From Pseudomonas sp. AB6 (GTDB taxonomy: Bacteria; Pseudomonadota; Gammaproteobacteria; Pseudomonadales; Pseudomonadaceae): DNA of 64,000 nucleotides. The position numbers were made by a program, and so were the translations under genes. Shown here in pieces: positions 9,507 through 18,364 of the stretch. Every line of letters begins with the position of its first letter. The stretch's first letter is position 1. The notes under the pieces were generated by a model. That model saw only the letters and a program-made list of their open reading frames with translations, made no database searches and was not told where the DNA came from. Where the stretch lies: contig NZ_JAVIWJ010000001.1 of assembly GCF_034314105.1 (NCBI RefSeq), forward strand, positions 1,737,501-1,801,500. Direction: 5' to 3'.

Positions 9507-10112
9507 TCAAAGCAGCGGTCTTAGCGTCGGCCAAACATTGTCCAATAACTTGCCTTGAGCTGCGACCGCAGGATGCAGGCCATCGGCCTGCATCAGCTCC
9601 GGGATCCCGCCCACGCCTTCAAGAAAAAACGGTACTAGAGCGACTTTTTTCTGCTTCGCTAAATTGCCATACACCGCCGCAAATGCCTCGGTGTAACGCG
9701 GGCCATAATTGGGTGGTATACGCATGCCGAGCAGTAGGACCTTGGCACCCGAGGCTCTAGCGCTATCGATCATCGACGAAAGATTTTGTTGCAAATTAGC
9801 TGGTGGCTGCCCGCGCAAGCCGTCGTTGCCGCCCAACTCCAGAATAACTAACTGGGGTTTATGCTCTAAAAGCAGCGCTGGAAGCCGTGCCTGCCCTCCC
9901 GCACTGGTGTCGCCGCTGATGGACGCATTGACTACTTTATCGGTAATCCCCTCTTTACGCAGACGCTGATCCAGTAACGATACCCACCCCAAGCGGGTAT
10001 CCAGCCCGAAAGCTGCGCTGATACTATCCCCAACGATCAGAACAGTGCCTGCCGCAGCTCCTTGAGAGATCAACAACAAACCCAGGCCAGCACATAAAAG
10101 CCACGCACGCAT
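9507..10112 (-). CDS. tesA: TesA, periplasmic GDSL esterase/lysophospholipase L1
   Basis: 201-residue SGNH/GDSL hydrolase (acyl-CoA thioesterase I, arylesterase, lysophospholipase L1). The start at 10112 has GGAGA just upstream and gives a signal peptide ending at AAAG near residue 22, so the enzyme is periplasmic. The catalytic Ser30 lies in the GDSIS block. The oxyanion Asn is in GGNDGLRG, and the Asp-His pair is in DGLHP near the end. An ABC transporter operon is divergent. The same tesA/ybbA arrangement is found in E. coli and many other proteobacteria. Confidence 0.92.
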   Translation of the reverse strand: MRAWLLCAGLGLLLISQGAAAGTVLIVGDSISAAFGLDTRLGWVSLLDQRLRKEGITDKVVNASISGDTSAGGQARLPALLLEHKPQLVILELGGNDGLRGQPPANLQQNLSSMIDSARASGAKVLLLGMRIPPNYGPRYTEAFAAVYGNLAKQKKVALVPFFLEGVGGIPELMQADGLHPAVAAQGKLLDNVWPTLRPLL

Positions 10113-10122
10113 CGGATTCTCC

Positions 10123-10806
10123 ATGAGCGAAAGTATTCTTAGTGCTTGGAACCTCACCAAAGTGGTCCCCAGCACAGAAGGTGACCTGACTATCCTGCAC
10201 GAACTCTCCCTGGAACTGAACAGGGGCGACAGCTTGGCGATTGTTGGCGCCTCAGGTTCTGGCAAATCTACCCTCCTCGGTTTGCTAGCCGGACTGGACC
10301 TGCCCAGCGCTGGCACGGTGACGCTGGCGGGGTGTAACCTCAGCGAACTGGATGAAGATCAGCGCGCCCGCATCCGTGCTGAACATGTGGGTTTTGTGTT
10401 CCAGTCGTTTCAGTTGCTCGACAGCCTCAATGCATTGGAAAACGTCATGCTGCCTATGGAGTTGGAAGGCCGCAAAGATGCGCGTGCGCAGGCTCGACTG
10501 TTGCTTGAGCGGGTAGGCTTGGGCCAGCGACTGACCCATTCGCCGCGTCAGCTATCAGGCGGCGAGCAGCAACGCGTAGCCATCGCCCGCGCCTTTGCTG
10601 CCGATCCCGACGTATTATTCGCTGATGAGCCTACCGGCAATCTTGACAGCCACACAGGTGAACGGATCAGCGATCTGTTGTTCGAACTGAACAAGGAGCG
10701 GCGCACGACCTTGGTCTTGGTGACGCACGACGAGCGTCTTGCTCACCGCTGCCAACGCCTGATTCGTCTCGAAGGTGGCCGATTGGTCGCCCCTCTGGAG
10801 CCTTGA
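10123..10806 (+). CDS. ABC transporter ATP-binding protein, YbbA-like
   Basis: 227-residue ATPase of the LolD/MacB/YbbA class. Walker A is GASGSGKST (residues 42-50), the signature is LSGGEQQRVAIARA, and Walker B is VLFADEPTGNLD; the D-loop and switch His (VTHDERLAH) follow. It powers the following FtsX-like permease. The start codon overlaps the complementary strand: CATG at 10122-10125 serves as this ATG and, on the other strand, as a possible longer tesA start. The 3' end overlaps the permease gene by one base (TGATG), so the two are translated together. Confidence 0.9.
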   Translation: MSESILSAWNLTKVVPSTEGDLTILHELSLELNRGDSLAIVGASGSGKSTLLGLLAGLDLPSAGTVTLAGCNLSELDEDQRARIRAEHVGFVFQSFQLLDSLNALENVMLPMELEGRKDARAQARLLLERVGLGQRLTHSPRQLSGGEQQRVAIARAFAADPDVLFADEPTGNLDSHTGERISDLLFELNKERRTTLVLVTHDERLAHRCQRLIRLEGGRLVAPLEP

Positions 10807-13319
10807 TGGCACGTTTGCCGCTTCTACGTCTGCTAAGCCTTGCCACACGACAACTCTTGCGTGACGCACGTGCCGGAGAGTTGCGGGTGTTGTTCTTTGC
10901 CTTATTAATTGCGGTGGCGGCTAGCACTGCCATCGGCTACTTTGGTGCCCGCCTGAACGGTGCGATGCTGCTGCGAGCCACCGAGTTTTTAGGCGCTGAT
11001 TTGATTCTCGAAGGCACCAGCCCTGCGCTACCTGCTCAGATTGAAGCCGGCAAAACGCTAAAACTGGACCACGCTCAAGTCATCGAATTTTCCAGCGTAA
11101 TCGCCACCGATGCCGGTATTCAGTTGGCGAGCGTAAAAGCCGTGGACGACGAATACCCGTTGCGCGGCGAGCTGAAAAGCGCCGCCGCACCCTATCAAGC
11201 AGAAAAACCGGGCAGTAGACCTCAACCGGGCGAAGCCTGGGCCGAGTCGCGGATGTTTGCGGCATTGAATTTGAAAGTCGGCGACAACATCGACGTCGGC
11301 TCAAAAACCCTGCGCCTAAGCCGAGTGCTGACCTATGAACCTGACCGCGCCGGAAATTTTTACAGTCTGACGCCACGCGTCATGATCAACTTGGCAGACC
11401 TCGCCGCCACAGGCGTCGTCCAGCCTGGCAGCCGGGTCAGTTACAAGGAATTATGGCGCGGCAGCTATAATTCGCTGGAAGTCTACCGTCAACAGATCAC
11501 CTCGGGACTGGCCCCCAATCAACGCCTGTTGGATGCCCGCGACGGTAATCGGCAAATCGGCGGGGCGCTGGGCAAGGCCGAGCGTTACTTGAACATGGCA
11601 AGCTTGGTTGCCGTGTTGTTGTCTGGCGTGGCGGTGGCGCTCTCAGCCGCACGCTTTGCTGCTCGGCGCTTTGACGCTAGCGCACTGCTGCGTTGCCTGG
11701 GCTTGTCACGCAATGAAGCGCTGGTGTTGTTTAGCCTTCAATTAGCCATACTCGGTCTTCTGGCCAGCCTCAGCGGCGCTTTATTAGGCTGGCTTGCGCA
11801 GTTGGGTTTATTTGCGCTGCTGCAGGATCTGCTACCGACCGATGTCCCCCCAGGAGGGGTACTCCCCGCCATTGCCGGGATCGGCACTGGTCTTGTGGCT
11901 CTCGCCGGTTTCGCTTTACCGCCCTTGGCTGCACTTGGCCGGGTTCCGCCGCTGCGGGTGCTGCGTCGAGACATGCTCCCCATTCCGGCCAGTTCATGGC
12001 TGGTATATGGCGCAGCGCTACTGGCGTTAGGCTTGATCATGTGGCGTCTGAGCCTGGACCTCATATTGACCTTTGCCCTGCTCGGCGGAGGCATTATCAC
12101 CGCCGTGTTGCTGGGGGCCGCGTTGCTGTTGGCGCTGCAAAGCTTGCGTCGTCTACTGGCCGGTGCATCGTTGCCTTGGCGATTGGGTTTAGGGCAACTG
12201 CTGCGTCATCCGCTGGCCGCCGCGGGGCAAACCCTGGCGTTCGGACTGATTCTGCTGTCCATGGCGCTGATAGCGCTGCTGCGTGGAGAGTTGCTCGACA
12301 CTTGGCAAAATCAGCTACCCAAAGATGCACCCAATTACTTTGTACTCAACATCCTGCCAGCGGACAAAGACAACTTTACCCAACGCATAGCGGGTCTCTC
12401 TACTCACGCGTCGCCGCTGTACCCAATTATCCCTGGGCGCCTGGTCAGCATTAATGAGGAGCCCGTACGCAACATTGTCAGCAAGGACTCCCGGGGCGAA
12501 AACGCCACCGAACGAGACCTCAGCTTGACCTGGGCTGCCGAGTTGCCTCAAGGCAATAGCTTGAGTGCTGGCACCTGGTGGACAGCCGACGGCAACGTCG
12601 CCGCCGACAAAATCCCTGGTGTGTCAGTAGAATCCAAACTCGCCGAAAGCCTAAAGCTTAAACTCGGCGATCACATGAGTTTCGTGGTCGGTGGTATGAC
12701 ACGCGAAGCTCAGGTCACCAGCTTGCGCGACGTCAGCTGGGATAACTTTCAGCCGAATTTTTTCATGATATTCCAACCGGGCACGCTCCAGGATCTGCCG
12801 ACCACCTACCTCACCAGTTTTTATCTGGCACCGGGTAACGACCAACAAATCGTCGAGCTATCACGCGCGTTTCCGGCGGTCACCATCCTTCAGGTCGAAG
12901 CCTTACTGGAGCAACTACGCAGCATCCTCGCCCAAGTGACGATAGCCGTGGAATACGTGCTGTTATTTGTCCTTGCGGCCGGGCTTGCGGTGTTATTTTC
13001 CGGCCTACAAGCGACTCTTGACGAACGTATCCGCCAAGGCGCCCTGCTCCGGGCGCTGGGCGCCGAGCGAGCGCTACTGATCAAGGCGCGACGCATTGAG
13101 TTCGGTTTATTAGGTGCGGCAAGCGGTGTGTTGGCGGCGTTGGGTTGCGAATTGGTAAGTTTTGCGCTTTACCGTTACGCCTTCAGTTTGCAATGGCACC
13201 CACACGCTTGGCTGCTGTTGTTGCCGGTGATCGGCGCGGCGCTGGTGGGCGGTGCAGGTGTATTCGGCACCCGCCGTGCATTGAACGTCAGTCCGTTGAC
13301 TGTACTGCGGGAAGGCTGA
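10806..13319 (+). CDS. ABC transporter permease, YbbP-like (FtsX family)
   Basis: 837-residue inner-membrane permease with the YbbP architecture. An N-terminal membrane helix is followed by a large periplasmic domain and FtsX-type bundles of helices (for example about residues 265-285 and 315-335 and near the end). Two helices of an inserted middle section precede a second periplasmic region. The C-terminus ends NVSPLTVLREG, typical of this group. Partners are the upstream ATPase and, by neighbourhood, TesA. The substrate is not firmly known; release of lipid-like or hydrophobic compounds is often proposed. A hairpin follows the stop codon. Confidence 0.88.
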   Translation: MARLPLLRLLSLATRQLLRDARAGELRVLFFALLIAVAASTAIGYFGARLNGAMLLRATEFLGADLILEGTSPALPAQIEAGKTLKLDHAQVIEFSSVIATDAGIQLASVKAVDDEYPLRGELKSAAAPYQAEKPGSRPQPGEAWAESRMFAALNLKVGDNIDVGSKTLRLSRVLTYEPDRAGNFYSLTPRVMINLADLAATGVVQPGSRVSYKELWRGSYNSLEVYRQQITSGLAPNQRLLDARDGNRQIGGALGKAERYLNMASLVAVLLSGVAVALSAARFAARRFDASALLRCLGLSRNEALVLFSLQLAILGLLASLSGALLGWLAQLGLFALLQDLLPTDVPPGGVLPAIAGIGTGLVALAGFALPPLAALGRVPPLRVLRRDMLPIPASSWLVYGAALLALGLIMWRLSLDLILTFALLGGGIITAVLLGAALLLALQSLRRLLAGASLPWRLGLGQLLRHPLAAAGQTLAFGLILLSMALIALLRGELLDTWQNQLPKDAPNYFVLNILPADKDNFTQRIAGLSTHASPLYPIIPGRLVSINEEPVRNIVSKDSRGENATERDLSLTWAAELPQGNSLSAGTWWTADGNVAADKIPGVSVESKLAESLKLKLGDHMSFVVGGMTREAQVTSLRDVSWDNFQPNFFMIFQPGTLQDLPTTYLTSFYLAPGNDQQIVELSRAFPAVTILQVEALLEQLRSILAQVTIAVEYVLLFVLAAGLAVLFSGLQATLDERIRQGALLRALGAERALLIKARRIEFGLLGAASGVLAALGCELVSFALYRYAFSLQWHPHAWLLLLPVIGAALVGGAGVFGTRRALNVSPLTVLREG

Positions 13320-13338
13320 CTAAAAAGCGCCTATCTGA

Positions 13339-13364
13339 AGTCCGGGAGGTCATATTCCCGGACT
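13339..13364 (+). terminator. Hairpin after the ybbAP-like operon
   Basis: AGTCCGGGA (13339-13347) and TCCCGGACT (13356-13364) form a 9-base stem with an 8-base loop, 19 bases after the stop. No T run follows, so it may act as an mRNA-stabilising structure or a weak terminator. Confidence 0.5.
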
Positions 13365-13531
13365 ACAACATGCGCTGAGGGCAACGCAACTATGTGATGT
13401 CGTTTTCCTACGGAGGGATCATTGCAGTTTTAGGCAATTTTAATAATATTGAACGAGTCAAGACACAAGCTGATTGCAGCTTGAAAACAACTGACTGTTT
13501 GCCTAAAACCCCAATCAAGGATGATTGAACA

Positions 13532-14389
13532 ATGAACGTGAACCCCAACACCCGTCTGCACAGTTGGATGGGACAGAACGCGGCCTTTGCCACGCTGCGC
13601 ATCGATCAATTGATACTTCCCGGCTCCCATGACTCTGCTGCCGATAAGATGGCACCGGGTGGTTATTTTTTCGAAACGACTCAGGATGTATCTCCTATCG
13701 ATCAAGTGAAGGGCGGCGTACGCGTGCTTGATTTGAGGGTAGAATTCCTTCCGCAACATGAGGTTGGCCATCCAAAACGCTTCACACTTTTTCATGTCAC
13801 CTATACCGGCAGGACCCTGACGACTGACATCTTCGAGCCACTCAATGAGTTTTTAAACGGGGTGAAAAAAGCTGGTGATACCGCGAGAGAGATCATCATT
13901 CTGGATTTCCACACCCTCAAAAATTTCACCCCGGACGCTCACGTCGAGCTCAACCAATTAATCACCCACAGCATTGGTCATCGAGTGATTCCTTGGGATT
14001 TACGCAAACAAAGCGTCAGTCAGCTTTGGTACAAACACCCGGGTAAAAATATTGTGCTGGCTTATTCTGGCAGACTCTCACCGCAGTTCTGGCCTAGCGT
14101 TCAACACCAATGGATAGGAGAGAACTTCCCGAATACGACGACCTTGAAAGCCTTCATGGATACCCGCGCCAACGCACCTAAGTCCGATTACTACTTGCGC
14201 TCCATCCAATGCGCCAAGTACGTCATCGCTCCAGATGACTTCAGTCCGTCCATCGATGAGTGGTTTGAATCCGTTGATGAGAACAGCTACATCCAGGGTT
14301 TCCACATCATCAACACCGACTGGACCCTGCGCAGCTCAATCGTAAAAAACTGCATACATGCTTGCCTGGTACGAGCGTTAAACCGCTAA
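13532..14389 (+). CDS. Phosphatidylinositol-specific phospholipase C X-domain-like protein
   Basis: 285-residue protein with the PI-PLC X fold. The first catalytic His is in LPGSHDSAADKM (H33), the metal/substrate strand is VRVLDLRV (D67, R69), and the second His is H88 in TLFHVTY. The motif spacing fits bacterial PI-PLCs, which cleave phosphatidylinositol or related phospholipids. No signal peptide is visible, so export would need another route or the protein works inside the cell. An AAGGA sequence ten bases before the ATG supports the start. It stands alone between the ybbAP operon and a greB remnant, at the left edge of an accessory stretch. Confidence 0.78.
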   Translation: MNVNPNTRLHSWMGQNAAFATLRIDQLILPGSHDSAADKMAPGGYFFETTQDVSPIDQVKGGVRVLDLRVEFLPQHEVGHPKRFTLFHVTYTGRTLTTDIFEPLNEFLNGVKKAGDTAREIIILDFHTLKNFTPDAHVELNQLITHSIGHRVIPWDLRKQSVSQLWYKHPGKNIVLAYSGRLSPQFWPSVQHQWIGENFPNTTTLKAFMDTRANAPKSDYYLRSIQCAKYVIAPDDFSPSIDEWFESVDENSYIQGFHIINTDWTLRSSIVKNCIHACLVRALNR

Positions 14390-14392
14390 CGC

Positions 14393-14690
14393 TTATTTCA
14401 GATACTCAATCACGTTGATCCACCAACTCATGGGACCACCCGGAGTCGGCACGATCACATCGTCGCCGACTTTTTTGAGCAGGGCGCGGGCCGTGGGTGA
14501 ATCGATGGAGATGTAATCCATCCGCCCATAAATTTCACCCACCCCAGGAAAGCGCCCTGTTCGTTTTCGATTTCGATTCGATTCAATCACCGAAATAGAC
14601 CCGACTTTCTTGCTCGGGCGAATACAACTACCCGCATGTACTCTGACGCTTGCGCAAAAGTCTGAGCAACGAAAGACCCGGGAGTTACTG
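14393..14690 (-). pseudogene. Decayed greB-like gene (C-terminal half only)
   Basis: Minus-strand translation in different frames gives pieces of the GreB C-terminal half: LRLLRKRQ, then SPEQESRVYFGD, then IEIENEQGA, then EIYGRMDYISIDSPTARALL and the end WWINVIEYLK. The intact GreB in this window has LRKRLEDVRV, APEQEGRVFFGAWVEIEND, and EIYHRNDYISIDSPMARALL at the same places. The pieces are separated by frameshifts and a stop, and the N-terminal coiled coil is missing. It is therefore a broken transcription-factor relative, facing the intact greB about 500 bases away. Confidence 0.8.
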
Positions 14691-15195
14691 CCCCGAAATA
14701 GGGTATATGAGGTTGATGGGCGGTCTGCCTCCACCGCGACCTTCAAGCTCACAGACGGCGAGCGCGACGCGTTGGAAGACCTGAATTCAGATAGTTTCAC
14801 AGCAAACATAATCTGAAACGCGGGTCACGGAGCGACATTCTGGGCCTAATGATGAATAACTGTTCTGGCCTGGCACCTTAAGGCTATGGAGAAAGCCCTG
14901 AGCATCTTTAACTCAAGAAGTGGGCCGACGCCACGACCATATTTATTGATTAGGCCTCCCGGGGTTTTGGCATAACCCTCTCCCTCGCAGCGTCTTTCAT
15001 TGGAACTTTGCGCTATAAGCGCCAGGCAAACTTCGGCACGAATGGGCTTAGGTTGTTACGACCAAGCCCCTGCATGTTAGCCTCAGCTTACAGTTCCTGC
15101 GCAGGCACCCGATCTGACATGAATTATGGCCCCCTGGCATTGCGAACGCATTGACCTGTGAAAGTAGGCCAGCCCTAATTACTTTGGAGCTAGTA
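14691..15195. other. Intergenic region between the greB remnant and greB
   Basis: About 500 bases with no convincing gene. A plus-strand frame (to 14816) is open across the greB remnant but has no recognisable content. The right end must hold the greB promoter and has the GGAG at 15186-15189. Otherwise I see nothing; this is probably eroded sequence. Confidence 0.5.
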
Positions 15196-15681
15196 TTGCC
15201 AACTAACATCATCACTCGCACCGGCTACAACGCATTAAAAGAGGAGTTGGATCACCTCTGGCGCATCTATCGTCCGGAGATCACTCAAAAGGTAGCTTGG
15301 GCTGCCTCCCTTGGTGATCGAAGTGAGAACGCAGATTATCAATACAATAAGAAGCTCCTTCGAGAAATTGACCGTCGGATCAGATACCTTCGGAAGCGGT
15401 TGGAGGATGTTCGAGTAGTCAACTATGCCCCGGAACAAGAAGGGAGAGTGTTCTTTGGTGCCTGGGTAGAGATTGAAAATGACAAAAGCGAAAGCAAGCG
15501 ATTCCGAATCGTCGGCTACGATGAAATCTATCACCGAAACGACTATATCTCGATTGACTCGCCAATGGCTCGCGCTCTTCTGAAAAAGCAAGAGGGGGAT
15601 GAAGTAGCGGTACAGACGCCTTCGGGCGAAGCCGTCTGGTTTATCGAAAGCATAGTTTACGAAAAGACTGACCTAGCATGA
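15196..15681 (+). CDS. greB: Transcription elongation factor GreB
   Basis: 161-residue GreA/GreB factor that enters the RNA polymerase secondary channel and stimulates cleavage of backtracked transcripts. The N-terminal coiled coil carries the tip motif GDRSENADYQYNKK with the conserved acidic residues, and the C-terminal FKBP-like domain ends in DEVAVQTPSGEAVWF. The start is TTG at 15196 (MPTNIITRTGYNALK), set by GGAG six bases upstream and by the GreB N-terminus. The open frame extends 15 codons further up without family likeness. It is complete, unlike the two Gre remnants in the window. Confidence 0.9.
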   Translation: MPTNIITRTGYNALKEELDHLWRIYRPEITQKVAWAASLGDRSENADYQYNKKLLREIDRRIRYLRKRLEDVRVVNYAPEQEGRVFFGAWVEIENDKSESKRFRIVGYDEIYHRNDYISIDSPMARALLKKQEGDEVAVQTPSGEAVWFIESIVYEKTDLA

Positions 15682-15960
15682 CAGCAGTGACAATGAAATA
15701 AATTACCCTGTCTGATGGCAGTAGTCGCTTGCGCTCAGCATCCCCGAAGTAGCCACTACCGCTTACTACCAGACAATATCTCTACCCTCATCCCTAATCT
15801 CATGCCAATGAACATCAACCACGCGCACCAAATTGGTGTCGCTGACGGAGTGGTCGAAACTTTGGGGAAGTAAGGTGCTCTTCCCCCGATGTTCGCTTTG
15901 AATGAAGCGTTCATGGGCAATTCTTACGAGCGGCAGCTCGGGCCGATTGCTGCTGGTCTG

Positions 15961-16872
15961 TCATACCACCAGCGCAACGGACTCAATCACCTCCCTGAAC
16001 CATTGTTGAGCCGGATTCAAATTGCCACGACGATGCCAGATAAGATGAAAAACGATCTCCGGTAATGCTACTGGCGGTGGGAACAGGGCCAGCTTGCGCC
16101 CGGCAGGTGAACTGAAGGCGATTCGTTTCAGGACGGTAGCGGTCATTTGCGAAGAGGCAATGATTGCTGGTACCGCGAACATCTGTGGCAGGGTCAGTGT
16201 CAGCTTGCGTTTTTTACCTAGCTGCGCCAGTGCTTGATCCACCAGGCCATAACGCTCGCCTTCAGGAGAGGCCAGCACGTGGGAGAGCGTAAGGAACGTA
16301 TCCAGGTCCATCCCGCGCCGGGCGGCCGGGTGGTCGTGGGCGATAAGCGTGACGAAAGTGTCGCGCAGGATCGGCCGCGTCAGGATCCGGCCGTCCTGAT
16401 GGCTCGGCAACACCCCAATCGCTGCATCTATGACGCCGGCATCAAGCAGGTCAACGGCATGGTCGCGGTCGTTGTAAGCGTGGACGTTGATCGTCAGGCC
16501 CGGCGCGTGCTCCCTCACCGCCTGCAACAGCTTGGGCAACAACACGAAAGCGGGATAATCCGACAGGCCAAGGTTCACGGTGAGCACCGCCTCTGTCGGC
16601 ACAAAGTCAGGCCTGGTCACCAGCGCGTTTTCGATTTGCCAGAGTGCCAAGGCGATGGGCTGGGCAAGTTCGCGCGCCCGCGGCGTAGGCAGCAAACCAT
16701 CGGCGCTGCGTAAAAACAGCGGGTCGCCTACCAGCTTGCGCAGCCGGGAAAGGGCCGCACTCATCGCGGGTTGGCTCACACCGACTTGAGTCGCTGCCCG
16801 GGTCACGTTGCGCTCAATTATCAATGCGTTGAAAGCGGCAAGCAGATTCAAATCGATGCCATTAAAATCCAT
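15961..16872 (-). CDS. LysR-family transcriptional regulator
   Basis: 303-residue LysR-type regulator. The helix-turn-helix covers about residues 18-45 (VTRAATQVGVSQPAMSAALS), preceded by NLLAAFNAL, a pattern typical of the NodD/NahR/LinR subgroup, and a periplasmic-binding-like effector domain follows. It is transcribed divergently from the SnoaL-like/oxidoreductase/SDR operon, with 96 bases between the starts. It therefore most likely controls that operon in response to an unidentified small molecule. Confidence 0.85.
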   Translation of the reverse strand: MDFNGIDLNLLAAFNALIIERNVTRAATQVGVSQPAMSAALSRLRKLVGDPLFLRSADGLLPTPRARELAQPIALALWQIENALVTRPDFVPTEAVLTVNLGLSDYPAFVLLPKLLQAVREHAPGLTINVHAYNDRDHAVDLLDAGVIDAAIGVLPSHQDGRILTRPILRDTFVTLIAHDHPAARRGMDLDTFLTLSHVLASPEGERYGLVDQALAQLGKKRKLTLTLPQMFAVPAIIASSQMTATVLKRIAFSSPAGRKLALFPPPVALPEIVFHLIWHRRGNLNPAQQWFREVIESVALVV

Positions 16873-16968
16873 AAATCAAATAAACACCTATATCAATCAT
16901 TTGTTTTACGGATGTTACCGCACCACTCACACTCTCGCCACACCACACTAAACGACGAGAACAACGCC

Positions 16969-17409
16969 ATGACCCCCAACGAACTTACTGCCCGCCTGCA
17001 CACCGAGCGCCAAGCAGTAGAAACCCTGTATCGCGCCTTTAGCGAAAAAAATCCGGACCTGGTCGACAGCATTCTGTCCGCCGACTGGGACGATATCCCA
17101 TTGGCGCCTGGGCAAGTCGCAGGTCCAGAAGGCATTAAGCCAATTATCCGCAGCTTCGGCGAAGCTTTTCCGGATGTGCACATCGTCATCCACGACATGA
17201 TTCAAGTTTCTGGTCAGATAGCTGTTCGCGCTGAAATCACCGGCACCCATCTGGGCGAATTGTTTGGCATCGCACCCACCGGCAAGCACGTCAGCTTCCG
17301 TCTGCATGAATTCCATACGCTGGACGGCGAACGCGTCACCTCCACTTGGCACATGGAAGACTGGTTCGGCCTGTTCCTTCAACTAGGCCATTTCCCTGCC
17401 CAACCTTGA
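16969..17409 (+). CDS. SnoaL-like polyketide cyclase/NTF2-fold protein
   Basis: 146-residue cone-shaped NTF2-fold protein of the SnoaL-like ester cyclase group. The family pattern is visible: an N-terminal helix (VETLYRAFSEKNPDLVDSIL), the middle GPEGIKPIIRSFGEAFPDV, and the strand RAEITGTHLGELFGIAPTGK near residue 100 with the usual late WHMEDWFGLFLQLG. Some members close rings or isomerise; many are only annotated by fold. It is the first gene of an operon with an NADP oxidoreductase 19 bases downstream and an SDR enzyme, opposite a LysR gene. Confidence 0.8.
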   Translation: MTPNELTARLHTERQAVETLYRAFSEKNPDLVDSILSADWDDIPLAPGQVAGPEGIKPIIRSFGEAFPDVHIVIHDMIQVSGQIAVRAEITGTHLGELFGIAPTGKHVSFRLHEFHTLDGERVTSTWHMEDWFGLFLQLGHFPAQP

Positions 17410-17428
17410 GCACTCCACGAGGTTTATC

Positions 17429-18349
17429 ATGAAAGCAGCATCCATTAATGTATTCGGTGGCCCAGAGATCGTCACTGTCGACAACGTTGACTTGGGTCAG
17501 CCAGGCAGTGACGAGGCGGTCGTGCGGGTCGAGGCTGCCAGCATCAATCCGCTGGATTTGAAGATGATCGCCGGGTATATGCAGCCAATGTTTCCGGTTG
17601 AGTTGCCCTATATTCCGGGCACTGATTTCAGCGGCGTGGTCAGCAGCGTCGGTACGCAGGTCACGCATCTGAAGCCGGGTGATCGCGTGTTCGGTCGCAG
17701 CGCGCCCAGTTCTGGAGGCGCATTCTCCCAGCAGTTGCTGGTCGCTGCTTCGGACCTGTGGGTGATTCCGGCCGCCATGAGCTTCGAACAGGCTGCGGCA
17801 CTACCCACTGCGTTTGGCACGGCCAGCCAGGCATTGTTTGAGGTCGGTCAGCTGAAGCGCGGCGAACGGGTCTTGATCCATGCAGCGGCGGGTGGCGTAG
17901 GCAGCATGGCGGTGCAGTTGGCTCATTTTGCGGGCGCCCATGTCATCGCCACAGCCTCCGCGCGCAACATTGAACTGGTCAAAAGCCTGGGCGCGGACGA
18001 GGTGATCAACTACCACAATGAGGACTTCACTGCGCTACGTGACATCGATCTGGTGCTCGATACCTTAGGCGGCGACGCCATGGAAAATTCGTGGTCGGTG
18101 CTCGGTGCTGGCGGGCGTATCGCGACTTTGGTGGAGTTCGACATCGAGTCCCGCGAGGAGCATGTCGGCCAGTTTGTCTTCTTTGCCAGCGCGACGCCTT
18201 TTCTTCAGGAAGCTGTGCGGTATTTCAGCGCTGGGCAATTGCAGATCATCACCGACTCGATCTTTGCACTGGAAGAAACCCGCGCCGCGCTGGAGAAAGT
18301 CGCCACTGGTCACGCACGCGGCAAGGTCATCATTCGTACTCGCAACTAA
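17429..18349 (+). CDS. NADP-dependent zinc-free alcohol dehydrogenase/quinone oxidoreductase
   Basis: 306-residue medium-chain dehydrogenase/reductase of the quinone oxidoreductase type. The GroES-like N-domain contains INPLDLKMIAGYM and PYIPGTDFSGVV. The Rossmann motif AAAGGVGSMAVQLA is near residue 153, and no catalytic zinc cysteine set is present. Such enzymes reduce quinones or enones with NADPH. GAGG precedes the ATG. It lies between a SnoaL-like gene and an SDR gene with short spacers, so the three probably act on one set of substrates under the divergent LysR regulator. Confidence 0.85.
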   Translation: MKAASINVFGGPEIVTVDNVDLGQPGSDEAVVRVEAASINPLDLKMIAGYMQPMFPVELPYIPGTDFSGVVSSVGTQVTHLKPGDRVFGRSAPSSGGAFSQQLLVAASDLWVIPAAMSFEQAAALPTAFGTASQALFEVGQLKRGERVLIHAAAGGVGSMAVQLAHFAGAHVIATASARNIELVKSLGADEVINYHNEDFTALRDIDLVLDTLGGDAMENSWSVLGAGGRIATLVEFDIESREEHVGQFVFFASATPFLQEAVRYFSAGQLQIITDSIFALEETRAALEKVATGHARGKVIIRTRN

Positions 18350-18364
18350 TTCGGGAGCCGCACC

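Noticed and set aside
14610-14816. A plus-strand reading frame across the greB remnant as a gene
   Set aside because: It is the antisense of a recognisable minus-strand remnant, with no ribosome binding site or known pattern.
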